From contig NZ_CP011058.1 of the NCBI RefSeq assembly GCF_000961095.1, positions 3,747,501 to 3,811,500 on the forward strand: a DNA stretch of 64,000 nt, given 5' to 3'. Below are positions 35,430-45,071 of the stretch, piece by piece. The first letter of the stretch is position 1. Each line of letters starts with the position of its first letter. The DNA comes from Paenibacillus beijingensis (lineage in GTDB: Bacteria; Bacillota; Bacilli; Paenibacillales; Paenibacillaceae). The position numbers and the translations under genes are program-made. The notes under the pieces were generated by a model that was not told where the DNA came from, did no database searches, and saw only the letters and a list, made by a program, of their open reading frames with translations.

Positions 35430-36032
35430 ATGGAGGAACACGGCCGAAATCAGCCGGTGGCCTTAAAGGAATGGGCCGTAACGGTAAATGCGCTTGCGGA
35501 AGGGAAATTGATCCTCGTCATGCGCAAGGGCGGCATTTCTGAGGAAACGAGAGATTTCCAGCTGCGGGATCACGCATTTTATTTGCTGCCCGCCTACGAG
35601 CACCAAAGACGGGAACTGCTCAAGGAAGCGTACCGGGGCGAGCTGGACCGCGTGCTGGCCGATTGGCGTCCGGACGCCGCAACCGTCAAGCTGGAAGCGT
35701 ACGCCGAAGCGGTGGACGATATTTTGATCACGGATCAAGAAACGCTTGACAAGCTGCGCGGGCTCCATATATGGACCGACACTTTTGCGGAGGAACGGCT
35801 GAAATGGAAGCGGACTAAACCGCTGCATGTGCTGCTGCTGCGGGTTTACCGGCTGGAAGAAGCGCTTGAAATTCCGCTGACGAGCGCTTATATGGGGTGC
35901 AAATCATGGGTAGAATTGAAGGAAGCGACGGACAGGCCGGCGATGAAACCGGTGCTGGACGATGAAACTTTCGCTGCGGAAATCGACAAAATTCGAGCTG
36001 CTTTGGACGGGAGTTACGCATCCGTCGATTGA
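35430..36032 (+). CDS. DUF1802 family protein
   Basis: Protein of 200 residues with the family start ALKEWAVTVNAL and ILVMRKGGISEE, and a C-terminal VELKEATDRPAMKPVLDDETF. AGGAGG is 8 bases before ATG 35430, and TATAAT lies near 35379. Function unknown; divergent from mtnKA. Confidence 0.85.
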   Translation: MEEHGRNQPVALKEWAVTVNALAEGKLILVMRKGGISEETRDFQLRDHAFYLLPAYEHQRRELLKEAYRGELDRVLADWRPDAATVKLEAYAEAVDDILITDQETLDKLRGLHIWTDTFAEERLKWKRTKPLHVLLLRVYRLEEALEIPLTSAYMGCKSWVELKEATDRPAMKPVLDDETFAAEIDKIRAALDGSYASVD

Positions 36033-36063
36033 TTTATAATTAGTTTTATACTAGAATTGTTAT

Positions 36064-36095
36064 TGAGAATGACTGAGAATCAGTTGATTGAGAAT
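36064..36095. promoter_or_regulatory. Triple TGAGAAT repeat, Fur-box-like, upstream of suf
   Basis: TGAGAAT at 36064-36070, 36074-36080 and 36089-36095; the middle copy sits in the dyad ACTGA-GAA-TCAGT. The pattern resembles tandem Fur hexamers. It lies about 170-200 bases before sufC, which fits control by iron or Fe-S status, but no -35/-10 pair is certain. A perfect 16-bp palindrome CCCGGGCGCGCCCGGG follows at about 36197-36212. Confidence 0.5.
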
Positions 36096-36263
36096 GGCCT
36101 CTTTGCAGCTGAAACATTGCAGTGAAACGCGGGAAACCATTACCCGCTGCAGAGATAAAACGGCAGTCGTGATTTGGGGTCGAACATTTGTCTATCCCGG
36201 GCGCGCCCGGGCCGCAATAACTGCTTACAGCTTAAGCGGACATCTGAAGGGAGCATGCTTATA

Positions 36264-37043
36264 ATGGCAACGCAATTCGTCGTCGACGGTCTGAAAGCGA
36301 CTATCGAAGGAAAAGAAATATTGAAAGGGATCAACCTGAGCATGAAGGGCGGGGAAATTCACGCCATTATGGGGCCGAACGGAACGGGGAAAAGTACGCT
36401 TGCCTCCGCTCTGATGGGTCATCCGAAATATGAAGTTACGGCCGGATCCGCAGTGCTCGACGGCGAGGATCTGCTGGAGATGGCGGTCGACGAGCGCGCA
36501 CGCGCGGGTCTGTTTCTGGCGATGCAGTATCCGAGCGAAATTACGGGGGTTACGAACTCCGACTTCCTGCGCAGTGCGATTAACGCCCGCCGCGAGGAAG
36601 GCAAAGAAATATCGCTGATCAAGTTCATCCGCCAAATGGAAAGCAAAATGAAAGAGCTGGATATGAATCCGGAATTCGCGCACCGTTACTTGAACGAAGG
36701 CTTCTCCGGCGGAGAGAAGAAACGGAACGAAATTTTGCAGATGATGATGGTTGATCCGAAAGTTGTCATTTTGGATGAGATCGACTCCGGTCTGGACATC
36801 GACGCTTTGAAAATCGTGTCGAACGGTGTAAACGCAATGCGCTCGGAAGACCGCGCATTTCTCGTGATCACTCACTATCAGCGGCTGCTGAACTATATTA
36901 CGCCGGATTTTGTGCACGTCATGATGCAGGGACGTATCGTCAAATCGGGCGGTCCGGAGCTGGCCGAGCGTCTTGAGAACGAAGGTTATGATTGGGTAAA
37001 AGAAGAACTGGGTATTGTAGACGAAACCGTCGGCCAGGCGTAA
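36264..37043 (+). CDS. sufC: Fe-S cluster assembly ATPase SufC
   Basis: ABC-type ATPase of the SufBCD scaffold, 259 residues. Walker A GPNGTGKS, signature FSGGEKKRNEI, Walker B VVILDEIDSGLDIDAL. The ATG at 36264 (AAGGGAG 10 bases upstream) gives the normal MATQFVV start; ATG 36255 is too near the ribosome site. First gene of sufCDSUB. Confidence 0.95.
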   Translation: MATQFVVDGLKATIEGKEILKGINLSMKGGEIHAIMGPNGTGKSTLASALMGHPKYEVTAGSAVLDGEDLLEMAVDERARAGLFLAMQYPSEITGVTNSDFLRSAINARREEGKEISLIKFIRQMESKMKELDMNPEFAHRYLNEGFSGGEKKRNEILQMMMVDPKVVILDEIDSGLDIDALKIVSNGVNAMRSEDRAFLVITHYQRLLNYITPDFVHVMMQGRIVKSGGPELAERLENEGYDWVKEELGIVDETVGQA

Positions 37044-37059
37044 ACAGGAGGGGATCAGG

Positions 37060-38370
37060 ATGAGTATACAATTAACGAACCCCGTTAACCGGACGTTTGC
37101 GGAGCAGCTGTCGGCATCGAAGGGAGAGCCGGCGTGGCTGACGGCGCTGCGCGGCGAAGCGGCGGAGGCGGCGGAATCGCTGGAGTGGCCAAAGCCGGAA
37201 AAAACCCGTATCGACCGCTGGAACCTGACGGCATTCGGGCAATACAAGAAACCGGAGGCACTTTCTTCAACGGCCGAGCTGCCGGCTTCCGTTCAGGCGC
37301 TGCTCCCGCAGGACGGCGCGGCTCCGCTGCATGTGCAGCGCGGGTCCGGTGCGGCATTTACCCGCATTTCGGAAGAGCTGAAAGGAAAAGGCGTTATTTT
37401 CACCGATCTGGAATCGGCGGCGCGCGACCACGCGGACCTGGTGCAGAAATATTTGTTCCAGGCGCTGCGCAAGGATGAAAACAAGCTTAACGCGCTGCAT
37501 GCGGCGCTTTGGAACGGCGGCGTATTCGTGTACGTTCCGAAAAATGTCGAAGTCGACATCCCGCTGCAGGCCATCTATTACAATGACGATGAAGAGGCTT
37601 CGTTCGCTCCGCATATCGTCGTTGTGGCGGAAAGAGGCAGCAGCGTCACTTACGTCGATTATGTCGTGACGACTGAAAGCTCGGGCCAGACGCCTTTGGT
37701 GCATCATTCTGCCGTGGAAGTTTACGTTGGAGCGGGTGCTCAGGTGCGCTTTGCTTCCATTCATCATATGAACGATTCCGTCGTCGATATGACGATCCGC
37801 AAAGCGGTTGTGGAAAACGACGGCCGCATAGAATGGATTATCGGCGACCTGCACGACGGCAACACGCTCTCAGATACGATTTCCCTGCTCAAGGGCAACG
37901 GCTCCTCATCCGACGCGAAGGTGATCAGCATCGGCGCAGGCGCGCAAAAGATGAGCCTGACGACGCAGGCGGTTCACGTCGGTCGCAGCTCCGAGAGCGC
38001 AATGGTGACCCGCGCGGTTATGCGTGATGAAGCGACGGCGATCATTAACGGTGTAACCAAAATTGAAAAGGGCGCTACTAAAGCGAACGGAGAGCAAACG
38101 GAAAAAGTGATGATGCTCAGTCCTAAAGCGCGCGGCGATGCGAACCCGATCCTGCTCATTGACGAGGACGACGTAAAAGCGGGCCATGCGGCCAGCGTCG
38201 GCCAAGTCAATCCTGAACAGGTGTACTACCTGATGTCGCGCGGTATTTCCAAATCGGACGCAGAGCGCCTTATCATTTACGGATTTCTTGCTCCGGTCGT
38301 ATCGGCCATTCCGCTTGACTCCGTTCGCGAGCAGCTTCAGCGCCTGCTCGAAAGGAAGCTGGAAGCATGA
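37060..38370 (+). CDS. sufD: Fe-S cluster assembly protein SufD
   Basis: Scaffold subunit of 436 residues with the SufB/SufD beta-helix core (HHSAVEVYVGAGAQVRFASIHHM and following). N-terminal Ala/Glu-rich helical domain. Forms SufBC2D; lacks the SufB CxxxC motif as expected. Stop overlaps the sufS start (ATGA). Confidence 0.95.
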   Translation: MSIQLTNPVNRTFAEQLSASKGEPAWLTALRGEAAEAAESLEWPKPEKTRIDRWNLTAFGQYKKPEALSSTAELPASVQALLPQDGAAPLHVQRGSGAAFTRISEELKGKGVIFTDLESAARDHADLVQKYLFQALRKDENKLNALHAALWNGGVFVYVPKNVEVDIPLQAIYYNDDEEASFAPHIVVVAERGSSVTYVDYVVTTESSGQTPLVHHSAVEVYVGAGAQVRFASIHHMNDSVVDMTIRKAVVENDGRIEWIIGDLHDGNTLSDTISLLKGNGSSSDAKVISIGAGAQKMSLTTQAVHVGRSSESAMVTRAVMRDEATAIINGVTKIEKGATKANGEQTEKVMMLSPKARGDANPILLIDEDDVKAGHAASVGQVNPEQVYYLMSRGISKSDAERLIIYGFLAPVVSAIPLDSVREQLQRLLERKLEA

Positions 38371-39593
38371 ACATTCAAGGAATCAGGGAACAATTCCCCA
38401 TCCTTCATCAAGAAATAAACGGGCATCCGCTCGTATATCTCGACAGCGCGGCGACTTCGCAGAAGCCGCGTTCCGTCATTGAGGCCGTCAAACGCTATTA
38501 TGAGCTTGACAATGCCAACGTGCACCGCGGCGTACACACGCTCGGCTCCCGGGCGACGGACGCTTACGAAGGCGCCCGCGCGCGGGTGGCCGAATTTCTG
38601 AACGCTGCAGGTCCGGAGCAGATTGTGTTCACCCGCGGCACGACAGGCGCCCTCAATCTGGTCGCTTCCAGCTATGCGCCATCCGTGCTGCAGGAAGGCG
38701 ACGAAATCGTCATCACGCCGATGGAGCATCACAGCAATCTCATCCCGTGGCAGCAGGCTGCGCGCCGCAGCGGCGCCGTTCTGAAATATATCCCGCTGCA
38801 GCCGGACGGCACCATCTCGCTTGAAGATGTGGAACGGACGGTAACGGATAAAACGAAGATCGTTTCCGTCACTTACGTCTCCAACGTGCTCGGCACAATC
38901 AACCCGGTTAAGGAAATTGCGGCAATCGCTCACCGTAGCGGCGCCGTGATCGTCGTGGACGGCGCGCAGAGCACGCCTCATATGCGAATCGACGTTCAGG
39001 ATCTGGATCTCGACTTTTACGCGCTGTCGGGCCACAAAATGTGCGGACCGACCGGCATCGGCGCCCTGTACGGCCGTAAATCGCTGCTTGAAGCGATGGA
39101 GCCGGTGGAGTTCGGCGGCGAAATGATCGACCATGTCGACTTGTACGAATCGACGTGGAAGGAAATTCCGTGGCGCTTCGAAGGCGGCACCCCGATTATT
39201 GCCGGCGCGGTAGGGCTTGCGGCGGCGATCGATTTCTTGGAAGAAATCGGGCTCGATACGATCGACGCCCACGAACGGCAGCTGGCTTCGTACGCATATG
39301 ACAAGCTGTCTGCGATCGACGGGCTGACCATTTACGGTCCGAAGCAAAACCGGGTCGGACTCGTGACGTTTAATCTCGACGATATTCACCCCCACGATGT
39401 GGCAACCGTGCTGGATTCCGAAGGGGTGGCGGTAAGGGCGGGCCATCACTGCTGCCAGCCGCTGATGCGCTGGCTGGATGTGACGGCTACCGCTAGGGCA
39501 AGCTTTTATTTATACAACACCGAAGAAGACGTGGACCGGCTTGCGGCCTCGCTTCTGAAGACAAAGGAGTTCTTCGGACATGCAATTGGATGA
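38367..39593 (+). CDS. sufS: Cysteine desulfurase SufS
   Basis: PLP enzyme of 408 residues that removes sulfur from cysteine for cluster assembly. PLP lysine in SGHKMCGPTGIG, active-site cysteine in RAGHHCCQPLMRW near residue 364, N-terminal VYLDSAATSQKP. Translationally coupled to sufD and overlapping sufU by 14 bases. Confidence 0.96.
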   Translation: MNIQGIREQFPILHQEINGHPLVYLDSAATSQKPRSVIEAVKRYYELDNANVHRGVHTLGSRATDAYEGARARVAEFLNAAGPEQIVFTRGTTGALNLVASSYAPSVLQEGDEIVITPMEHHSNLIPWQQAARRSGAVLKYIPLQPDGTISLEDVERTVTDKTKIVSVTYVSNVLGTINPVKEIAAIAHRSGAVIVVDGAQSTPHMRIDVQDLDLDFYALSGHKMCGPTGIGALYGRKSLLEAMEPVEFGGEMIDHVDLYESTWKEIPWRFEGGTPIIAGAVGLAAAIDFLEEIGLDTIDAHERQLASYAYDKLSAIDGLTIYGPKQNRVGLVTFNLDDIHPHDVATVLDSEGVAVRAGHHCCQPLMRWLDVTATARASFYLYNTEEDVDRLAASLLKTKEFFGHAIG

Positions 39594-40008
39594 TTTGTAC
39601 CGCCGTGTCATTATGGATCACTACAAAAATCCGCGCAACCGTGGTACGATGGACGAAGAAGCCGTTACGATCAATTTGAACAATCCGACGTGCGGCGATC
39701 GCATTTCCTTGCAGCTGGAGCTTGAAGAAGGCAAAGTGAAACAAGCGAAATTTACCGGCGAAGGCTGTTCGATCAGCATGTCCTCCGCATCGATGATGAC
39801 GGAAGCCGTGAAAGGGAAGACGCTGGAGCAGGCTTACGGGCTTGCCGACAAATTTTCTTCCCTGATGAAGGGCGAGCCGGTCGAGTTTGAAGAATACGAA
39901 GATATTGAAGCCTTGTCGGGCGTGAATAAATTTCCCGCGCGCATCAAGTGCGCCACACTGGCATGGAACGCGCTGCGCAAAGGCGTGGAATCTCAGCAAA
40001 AGGACTAA
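39580..40008 (+). CDS. sufU: Sulfur transfer protein SufU
   Basis: Zinc-dependent sulfurtransferase of 142 residues that accepts persulfide from SufS. Cysteines in NNPTCGDRIS, GEGCSISMSSAS and RIKCATLAWNAL with Asp in CGDR form the SufU zinc site; the insertion typical of SufU (relative to IscU) is present. Confidence 0.95.
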   Translation: MQLDDLYRRVIMDHYKNPRNRGTMDEEAVTINLNNPTCGDRISLQLELEEGKVKQAKFTGEGCSISMSSASMMTEAVKGKTLEQAYGLADKFSSLMKGEPVEFEEYEDIEALSGVNKFPARIKCATLAWNALRKGVESQQKD

Positions 40009-40075
40009 GGTTACGTCTAGCGTCGGCGGCTTGATTATGCGCAAGTAATCATAAAACAAAGGAGCGTGATTTCAG

Positions 40076-41473
40076 ATGGCCAAAAAAATGCCGGAAATGG
40101 AAGAGTACAAATACGGTTTTCGCGATGAGCATAAAGCGGTATTTCAAAGCGGCAAAGGTCTGACTCCGGAAATCGTGCGCACCATTTCGGAAATGAAGAA
40201 CGAGCCGGAATGGATGCTGGATTTCCGTTTGAAATCGCTGGAGCAATTTAATAAGATGGCGATGCCGCGTTGGGGCGGCGATCTTGACGAGCTTGATTTC
40301 AACGATATCCAGTACTACGTGAAGCCTTCCGAGAAACAGGGCAAGACGTGGGAAGAAGTACCGGCTGAAATTAAGGAAACGTTCGACAAGCTCGGCATTC
40401 CGGAAGCGGAGCAAAAGTTTCTTGCCGGCGTATCGGCTCAATATGAGTCGGAGGTCGTTTACCACAGCATGCAGGAAGATCTCGAGAAGCAGGGCGTTAT
40501 CTTTATGGATACCGATACGGCGCTGCGCGAGCATCCGGAAATTTTCAAAGAGCATTTCGGCACCGTCATTCCTCCGGCTGACAATAAGTTCGCTGCGCTG
40601 AACAGTGCGGTATGGTCGGGCGGCAGCTTTATTTATGTACCGAAAGGCGTGAAATGCGAAGTTCCGCTGCAGGCATACTTCCGCATTAACTCGGAAAATA
40701 TGGGCCAGTTCGAAAGAACGCTCATCATCGCCGACGAAGACAGCTTCGTCCATTACGTGGAAGGCTGTACGGCTCCGATTTACAGCACCAATTCCCTGCA
40801 CAGCGCAGTGGTTGAAATCATCGTGAAGAAAAATGCCCGCGTCCGTTACACGACGATCCAAAACTGGGCGCCGAACATTTACAACCTCGTTACGAAACGC
40901 GCGGTTGCCGATGAGAACGCGACGATGGAGTGGGTTGACGGCAACATCGGCTCCAAGCTGACGATGAAATACCCGGCTGTCGTACTGAGAGGCCGCGGAG
41001 CGAAAGGTATGGTTCTTTCGATCGCCGTTGCGGGCAAAGGGCAGCATCAGGATGCCGGCGCGAAGATGATTCACCTGGCTCCGGATACGACGTCGACGAT
41101 CGTCTCCAAATCGATCAGCAAGCACGGCGGTAAAGTAACGTACCGCGGTCTGGCATCGTTCGGACGTAAAGCGGAAGGCGCAAAAGCGAACATTAAGTGC
41201 GACACGCTTATTCTGGACAATGAGTCCACGTCGGATACGATTCCGTACAACGAAATCATGAATGACAACATTACGCTGGAGCATGAAGCGACCGTCTCCA
41301 AAGTGTCCGAGGATCAGCTGTTCTACCTGATGAGCCGCGGACTGACGGAAGCCGAAGCGACCCAGATGATCGTTATGGGCTTCATCGAGCCGTTTACGAA
41401 AGAGCTGCCGATGGAGTACGCGGTCGAAATGAACCGTCTGATCAAGTTCGAAATGGAAGGCTCGATCGGTTAA
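40076..41473 (+). CDS. sufB: Fe-S cluster assembly protein SufB
   Basis: Scaffold subunit of 465 residues, highly conserved from YKYGFRDEHKAVF to GFIEPFTKELPMEYA, with the EGCTAPIY segment and the C-terminal DTIPYNEIMN. Last gene of the suf operon; a terminator follows at 41537. Confidence 0.96.
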   Translation: MAKKMPEMEEYKYGFRDEHKAVFQSGKGLTPEIVRTISEMKNEPEWMLDFRLKSLEQFNKMAMPRWGGDLDELDFNDIQYYVKPSEKQGKTWEEVPAEIKETFDKLGIPEAEQKFLAGVSAQYESEVVYHSMQEDLEKQGVIFMDTDTALREHPEIFKEHFGTVIPPADNKFAALNSAVWSGGSFIYVPKGVKCEVPLQAYFRINSENMGQFERTLIIADEDSFVHYVEGCTAPIYSTNSLHSAVVEIIVKKNARVRYTTIQNWAPNIYNLVTKRAVADENATMEWVDGNIGSKLTMKYPAVVLRGRGAKGMVLSIAVAGKGQHQDAGAKMIHLAPDTTSTIVSKSISKHGGKVTYRGLASFGRKAEGAKANIKCDTLILDNESTSDTIPYNEIMNDNITLEHEATVSKVSEDQLFYLMSRGLTEAEATQMIVMGFIEPFTKELPMEYAVEMNRLIKFEMEGSIG

Positions 41474-41536
41474 GCTTAAGCGGCTTTATTGCAGCATATC
41501 TGCCTTTGGCGGCGTGCTTATACGCCACCTTTACAA

Positions 41537-41572
41537 ATGTGTGTCCGGTTTTCCCGGGCACGCATTTTTTTT
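41537..41572 (+). terminator. Terminator of the suf operon
   Basis: GTGTGTCCGG stem with CCGGGCACGC and eight T. The rest of the gap to 41867 (about 295 bases) has no supported gene; it must hold the cotS promoter, which I could not define. Confidence 0.8.
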
Positions 41573-41867
41573 ATTGCGCCCAGTTCAAGCAGATGATCCA
41601 TGGATGAATGCCACGGTATTAGCCGGCAGTCGTCATACTGTACAACAAATGATTTTTCTCTGCTCGGTCTCAAAATACGCGCTTGTACCTACCGGCCTCT
41701 GCCGCTCAGACATATAAATGATAAAAAGTTCATATCGCAATCGGGAGATAAGCATCACGCTTCAATGCGTGTACCGCTCATCCTTTCGCCGCAGAAGATT
41801 TGCTCGCAAAAGATGCAGACAGGTTATCAGAAATTTTACAAAATACCCGGATTATGGAGGAGACATT

Positions 41868-43610
41868 GTGGAGCTATATCGTGTTGAGCCGTGGGATAAC
41901 ATGGATGTGACCGCCTCTCCAGGCATCGTACTTGAGCAATACGTCCCCCCTGAATTGGAAGAGCTTGCACGGCAGGTGTCGGAGCTCTACGAGATGCGAG
42001 TTAACGCCATGACGCTTATTACATCAAAGCCGGATAAGGGCGGCGCGATCTGGAAAATTGAAACGGACCGCGGGCCGCGCAGTCTCAAAGTGCTGCACCG
42101 CAAACCGCCGCGCAGTTTATTCAGTGTTGGCGCTCAGGAGTATCTGGTCAATCAAGGGGCCAAAGTGCCCGGCCTGATCGCGACCAAAGAGGGCAGCCTG
42201 TATGTGGAAGCCGGCGGCAAGCTGTGGATTGTAACCGATTGGATCGAACCGCTTGCGCCGGTTTCCAAGATCGACCTGGAGGGAGCGGCCGCTCTATGTT
42301 ACGGTCTGGGAGAGTTTCATCGTTTTTCCAAAGGGTATATCCATCCCCACAGCGCCCAAAAGTCTTCCCGTGTTTATGGCTGGCCCAAATATTACGAAAA
42401 AATAATCGCTAAAATCGGATGGTTTCGCGACATTGCGGAAGCTTATCGTGAATTTCCGGCGAGCAGCCGGCTGCTTGGCGTTGTAGATGAATTTGAAAGA
42501 CAGGCACGCGAAAATTACGGCAGGCTGCTGGAATCCGGTTATTCGAAAATTATTTCGATCGGCGAGCCCTACCTGGGACTGGCGCATCAGGATTACGGCT
42601 GGTCTAACGGCCAATTAGGTCCGGGGGGAATTTGGGTTATCGACTTGGACGGCGTTTCTTACGATTTGGTCATCCGGGATTTGCGGAAATTGATCACGAG
42701 CACAATGGATGACATGGGAACTTGGGATATCGGCTGGATCCGCGGAATGATTGATGCCTATCATCAAGCGAATCCGATCGATAGGGAAACGTTTGAGGTT
42801 TTATTGATCGATATGGCTTTTCCCAATGAATTTTACAAGCATGTGAAAGAAATCGTATTTGATCCGGAAACATTTATTTCAATGGAACTCGACATGGTTC
42901 TCGATCGGGTATTAATGGCTGAGAGCACCAAGATGCAGGTTCTCGCCGAGCTGGCCGGAGATATCATGAAATACGAACCCGGCCAATACGATCTGGAAGG
43001 CGTACAAGTATTTGATCGTCTTCGGGCGCCGGACAGAACGCTTCAGGGCAGCTATCTGGCATTGGAAAGAGCGGCAGGGGACCGTTCTGCATTTGTGATC
43101 CCATCTGTGGGATCGGCTTTTTCGGCTTATGCGGCACAGAACCCGCCTAAGCATCAACCCCAGGCTGTTCCGGCGGTTGCCCAGGACGGCAGCGGCGCCG
43201 CGGCAGTACCGCTGGAAGCCGTTCCGGCCGCCGTTACTCCTCCCGTTTTGCTGCCTGTTGCTGCTGGACCGAGACGTTCTTCATTAAAGCGGCGCAAGCA
43301 GAAATCAAAGCGTTCCCTGTTGGCGCGCAGATCGTTGAAATCACGGCGCAAGAAGGGAACGCCCGGAAGAAAATCAAAGTTTAAATCAATCAAAAAACAG
43401 CTGTCTCCCGCGAAGCATAAAAAAATCAATCGGCGGCTTTCATCCGTTAAGTCAAAACAAAGAACCGTCAAACCGCTGCTTTCACCGGCGAACAAGGCCA
43501 ATAAACGCTTCAAAGGCTTGATAAAGAAACCTGCAGTACCGAGATTGCAGCAAAGAGCGATTAATAAAGGCAAGAGCCGTAAATCTTCCCGCCGCAAAGC
43601 GGTTATGTAA
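41868..43610 (+). CDS. cotS: CotS-family spore coat protein with a strongly basic C-terminal tail
   Basis: Spore coat protein of the CotS/YutH group, related to aminoglycoside phosphotransferases (kinase-like fold; HQDYGWSNGQ and VIDLDGVSYDLVIRDL correspond to catalytic and metal loops). The core is about 350 residues; the protein has 580. After an Ala/Pro/Val-rich linker (about 420-465) comes a tail (about 467-580) with roughly 40% Lys/Arg and no Asp or Glu. Typical CotS lacks it. GTG 41868 follows GGAGGAG; the upstream frame to 41718 is rejected. It is followed by cotSA as in Bacillus. The tail may bind a polyanion in the coat. Confidence 0.88.
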   Translation: MELYRVEPWDNMDVTASPGIVLEQYVPPELEELARQVSELYEMRVNAMTLITSKPDKGGAIWKIETDRGPRSLKVLHRKPPRSLFSVGAQEYLVNQGAKVPGLIATKEGSLYVEAGGKLWIVTDWIEPLAPVSKIDLEGAAALCYGLGEFHRFSKGYIHPHSAQKSSRVYGWPKYYEKIIAKIGWFRDIAEAYREFPASSRLLGVVDEFERQARENYGRLLESGYSKIISIGEPYLGLAHQDYGWSNGQLGPGGIWVIDLDGVSYDLVIRDLRKLITSTMDDMGTWDIGWIRGMIDAYHQANPIDRETFEVLLIDMAFPNEFYKHVKEIVFDPETFISMELDMVLDRVLMAESTKMQVLAELAGDIMKYEPGQYDLEGVQVFDRLRAPDRTLQGSYLALERAAGDRSAFVIPSVGSAFSAYAAQNPPKHQPQAVPAVAQDGSGAAAVPLEAVPAAVTPPVLLPVAAGPRRSSLKRRKQKSKRSLLARRSLKSRRKKGTPGRKSKFKSIKKQLSPAKHKKINRRLSSVKSKQRTVKPLLSPANKANKRFKGLIKKPAVPRLQQRAINKGKSRKSSRRKAVM

Positions 43611-43669
43611 TCATGCCGGAAGCCTGACGCTTGCCGTTTCACAGCTTAACGCCCGGAGGAGAATGCAGC

Positions 43670-44806
43670 ATGAACATCTTGATGATTTGTACGGAGAAAC
43701 TCCCCGTACCTAATATTCGAGGCGGAGCCATACAAACTTATATTGGCGGCATTATCGATTACTTAAGCCGATGGCACCAAATCACTCTCCTGGGCCGAAC
43801 GGATCCCGAATTGCCGGGCGAAGAAGTGCGCGACGGAATTCGATACTTCAGGGTTCCATCCGACGGCCTGTTTGAAACTTACTCCATCAATGTCATCGAT
43901 TTTTTGAACAACAGCCAAGAACATTATGACATTATTCATATTTTCAACCGCCCGAAGCTTGTGCTTCCGGTTCGCCAAATAATGCCTTATTCGCGTATTT
44001 TTCTCAGTATGCATAACGATATGTTCAATCCTCTCAAAATATCCGCTGAAGAAGGCGCAGCCGTTATCGAAACGACGGAGCGGATCATTACGATCAGCAA
44101 TTATATCGGTGCGGAAATATGCCGCTACTATCCCCAAGCGGAGTCTAAAGTCCGCACCGTATATTCCGGCGTCGATATATACCGTTTCGCGCCATGGACC
44201 GAGTCCGATGCCGCACGCCACGCCAGAGATCAAATACGTGAGCAATATCAGCTGCATGGAAAAAAGGTTATCTTATTTGCAGGCCGATTATCACGTAATA
44301 AAGGACCGCACGTACTTATTCGCGCCCTTCACCATCTGCAGCATTCCGATGCGGTGCTGGTTATTGTCGGCGGAGCTTGGTACAGCGATAATACGATCAG
44401 CGATTATGTGGCTTATGTGCGGGCTTTGGCCAAAAGATCCCACCTCCCGGTAGTGACGACAGGATATGTTGATGCCCATGATATCCACCGGTGGTTTTGC
44501 GCAGCCGACATATTCGTATGCACCTCCAATTGGGAGGAACCGCTCGCACGGGTTCATTATGAAGCTATGGCATCCGGGCTCCCTTTTCTGACCACTCAAA
44601 GAGGAGGAAATCCTGAAATTGTCATGGATAATAACGGGATGCTGGTGTTCGACCCTGACAATCCGATGGAATATGCGGAGAAGATCAATTATTTGCTGTC
44701 TGATATGGAGCTCGGCCGGCAGATGGGCATTCGGGGAAGACGATTAACAGAGCGGATGTTTACGTGGGACCGGGTCGCGAATGATATTTTGGCCCACTGG
44801 GGATAG
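43670..44806 (+). CDS. cotSA: CotSA-type spore coat glycosyltransferase (GT4)
   Basis: Glycosyltransferase of the GT4 family, GT-B fold, 378 residues. N-terminal MNILMICTEKLPVPNIRGGAI acceptor domain; C-terminal nucleotide-sugar domain with FAGRLSRNKGP and the EPLARVHYEAMASGLP E-x7-E motif. Pairs with cotS as in Bacillus, where both are coat components. Acceptor and sugar unknown. GGAGGAG lies upstream of the ATG; a terminator follows. Confidence 0.9.
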   Translation: MNILMICTEKLPVPNIRGGAIQTYIGGIIDYLSRWHQITLLGRTDPELPGEEVRDGIRYFRVPSDGLFETYSINVIDFLNNSQEHYDIIHIFNRPKLVLPVRQIMPYSRIFLSMHNDMFNPLKISAEEGAAVIETTERIITISNYIGAEICRYYPQAESKVRTVYSGVDIYRFAPWTESDAARHARDQIREQYQLHGKKVILFAGRLSRNKGPHVLIRALHHLQHSDAVLVIVGGAWYSDNTISDYVAYVRALAKRSHLPVVTTGYVDAHDIHRWFCAADIFVCTSNWEEPLARVHYEAMASGLPFLTTQRGGNPEIVMDNNGMLVFDPDNPMEYAEKINYLLSDMELGRQMGIRGRRLTERMFTWDRVANDILAHWG

Positions 44807-44831
44807 GTGCAGAACGTTACCTCACCCACCA

Positions 44832-44880
44832 AAAGCAACCTTGGTTCGGTACTTAACCGGACTCAAGGTTGCTTTCGTTT
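44832..44880 (+). terminator. Terminator after cotSA
   Basis: AAAGCAACCTTG pairs with CAAGGTTGCTTT with an inner CGGT/ACCG stem, then a T-rich run. Confidence 0.8.
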
Positions 44881-45071
44881 GTTCGGAGTGTTTGTTCATA
44901 GTTTTTCCAATAGATTCGTATACCTGCCGGGGGATGCCTGCCTGGTTATCGGTTGGCATTACTATTTTTTGAGTTTCCGCTCTATTTGCCCGGACAAAAA
45001 ATTCGCTAATCTCATAGAGTACATATAAACCTGCAGAGGTTCTAAATCAGAATAGGGAGTGGGATGGCCGA

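Noticed and set aside
38337..39449. 370-residue minus-strand frame opposite sufS
   Set aside because: sufS is fully conserved on the plus strand; the minus frame has no motif.
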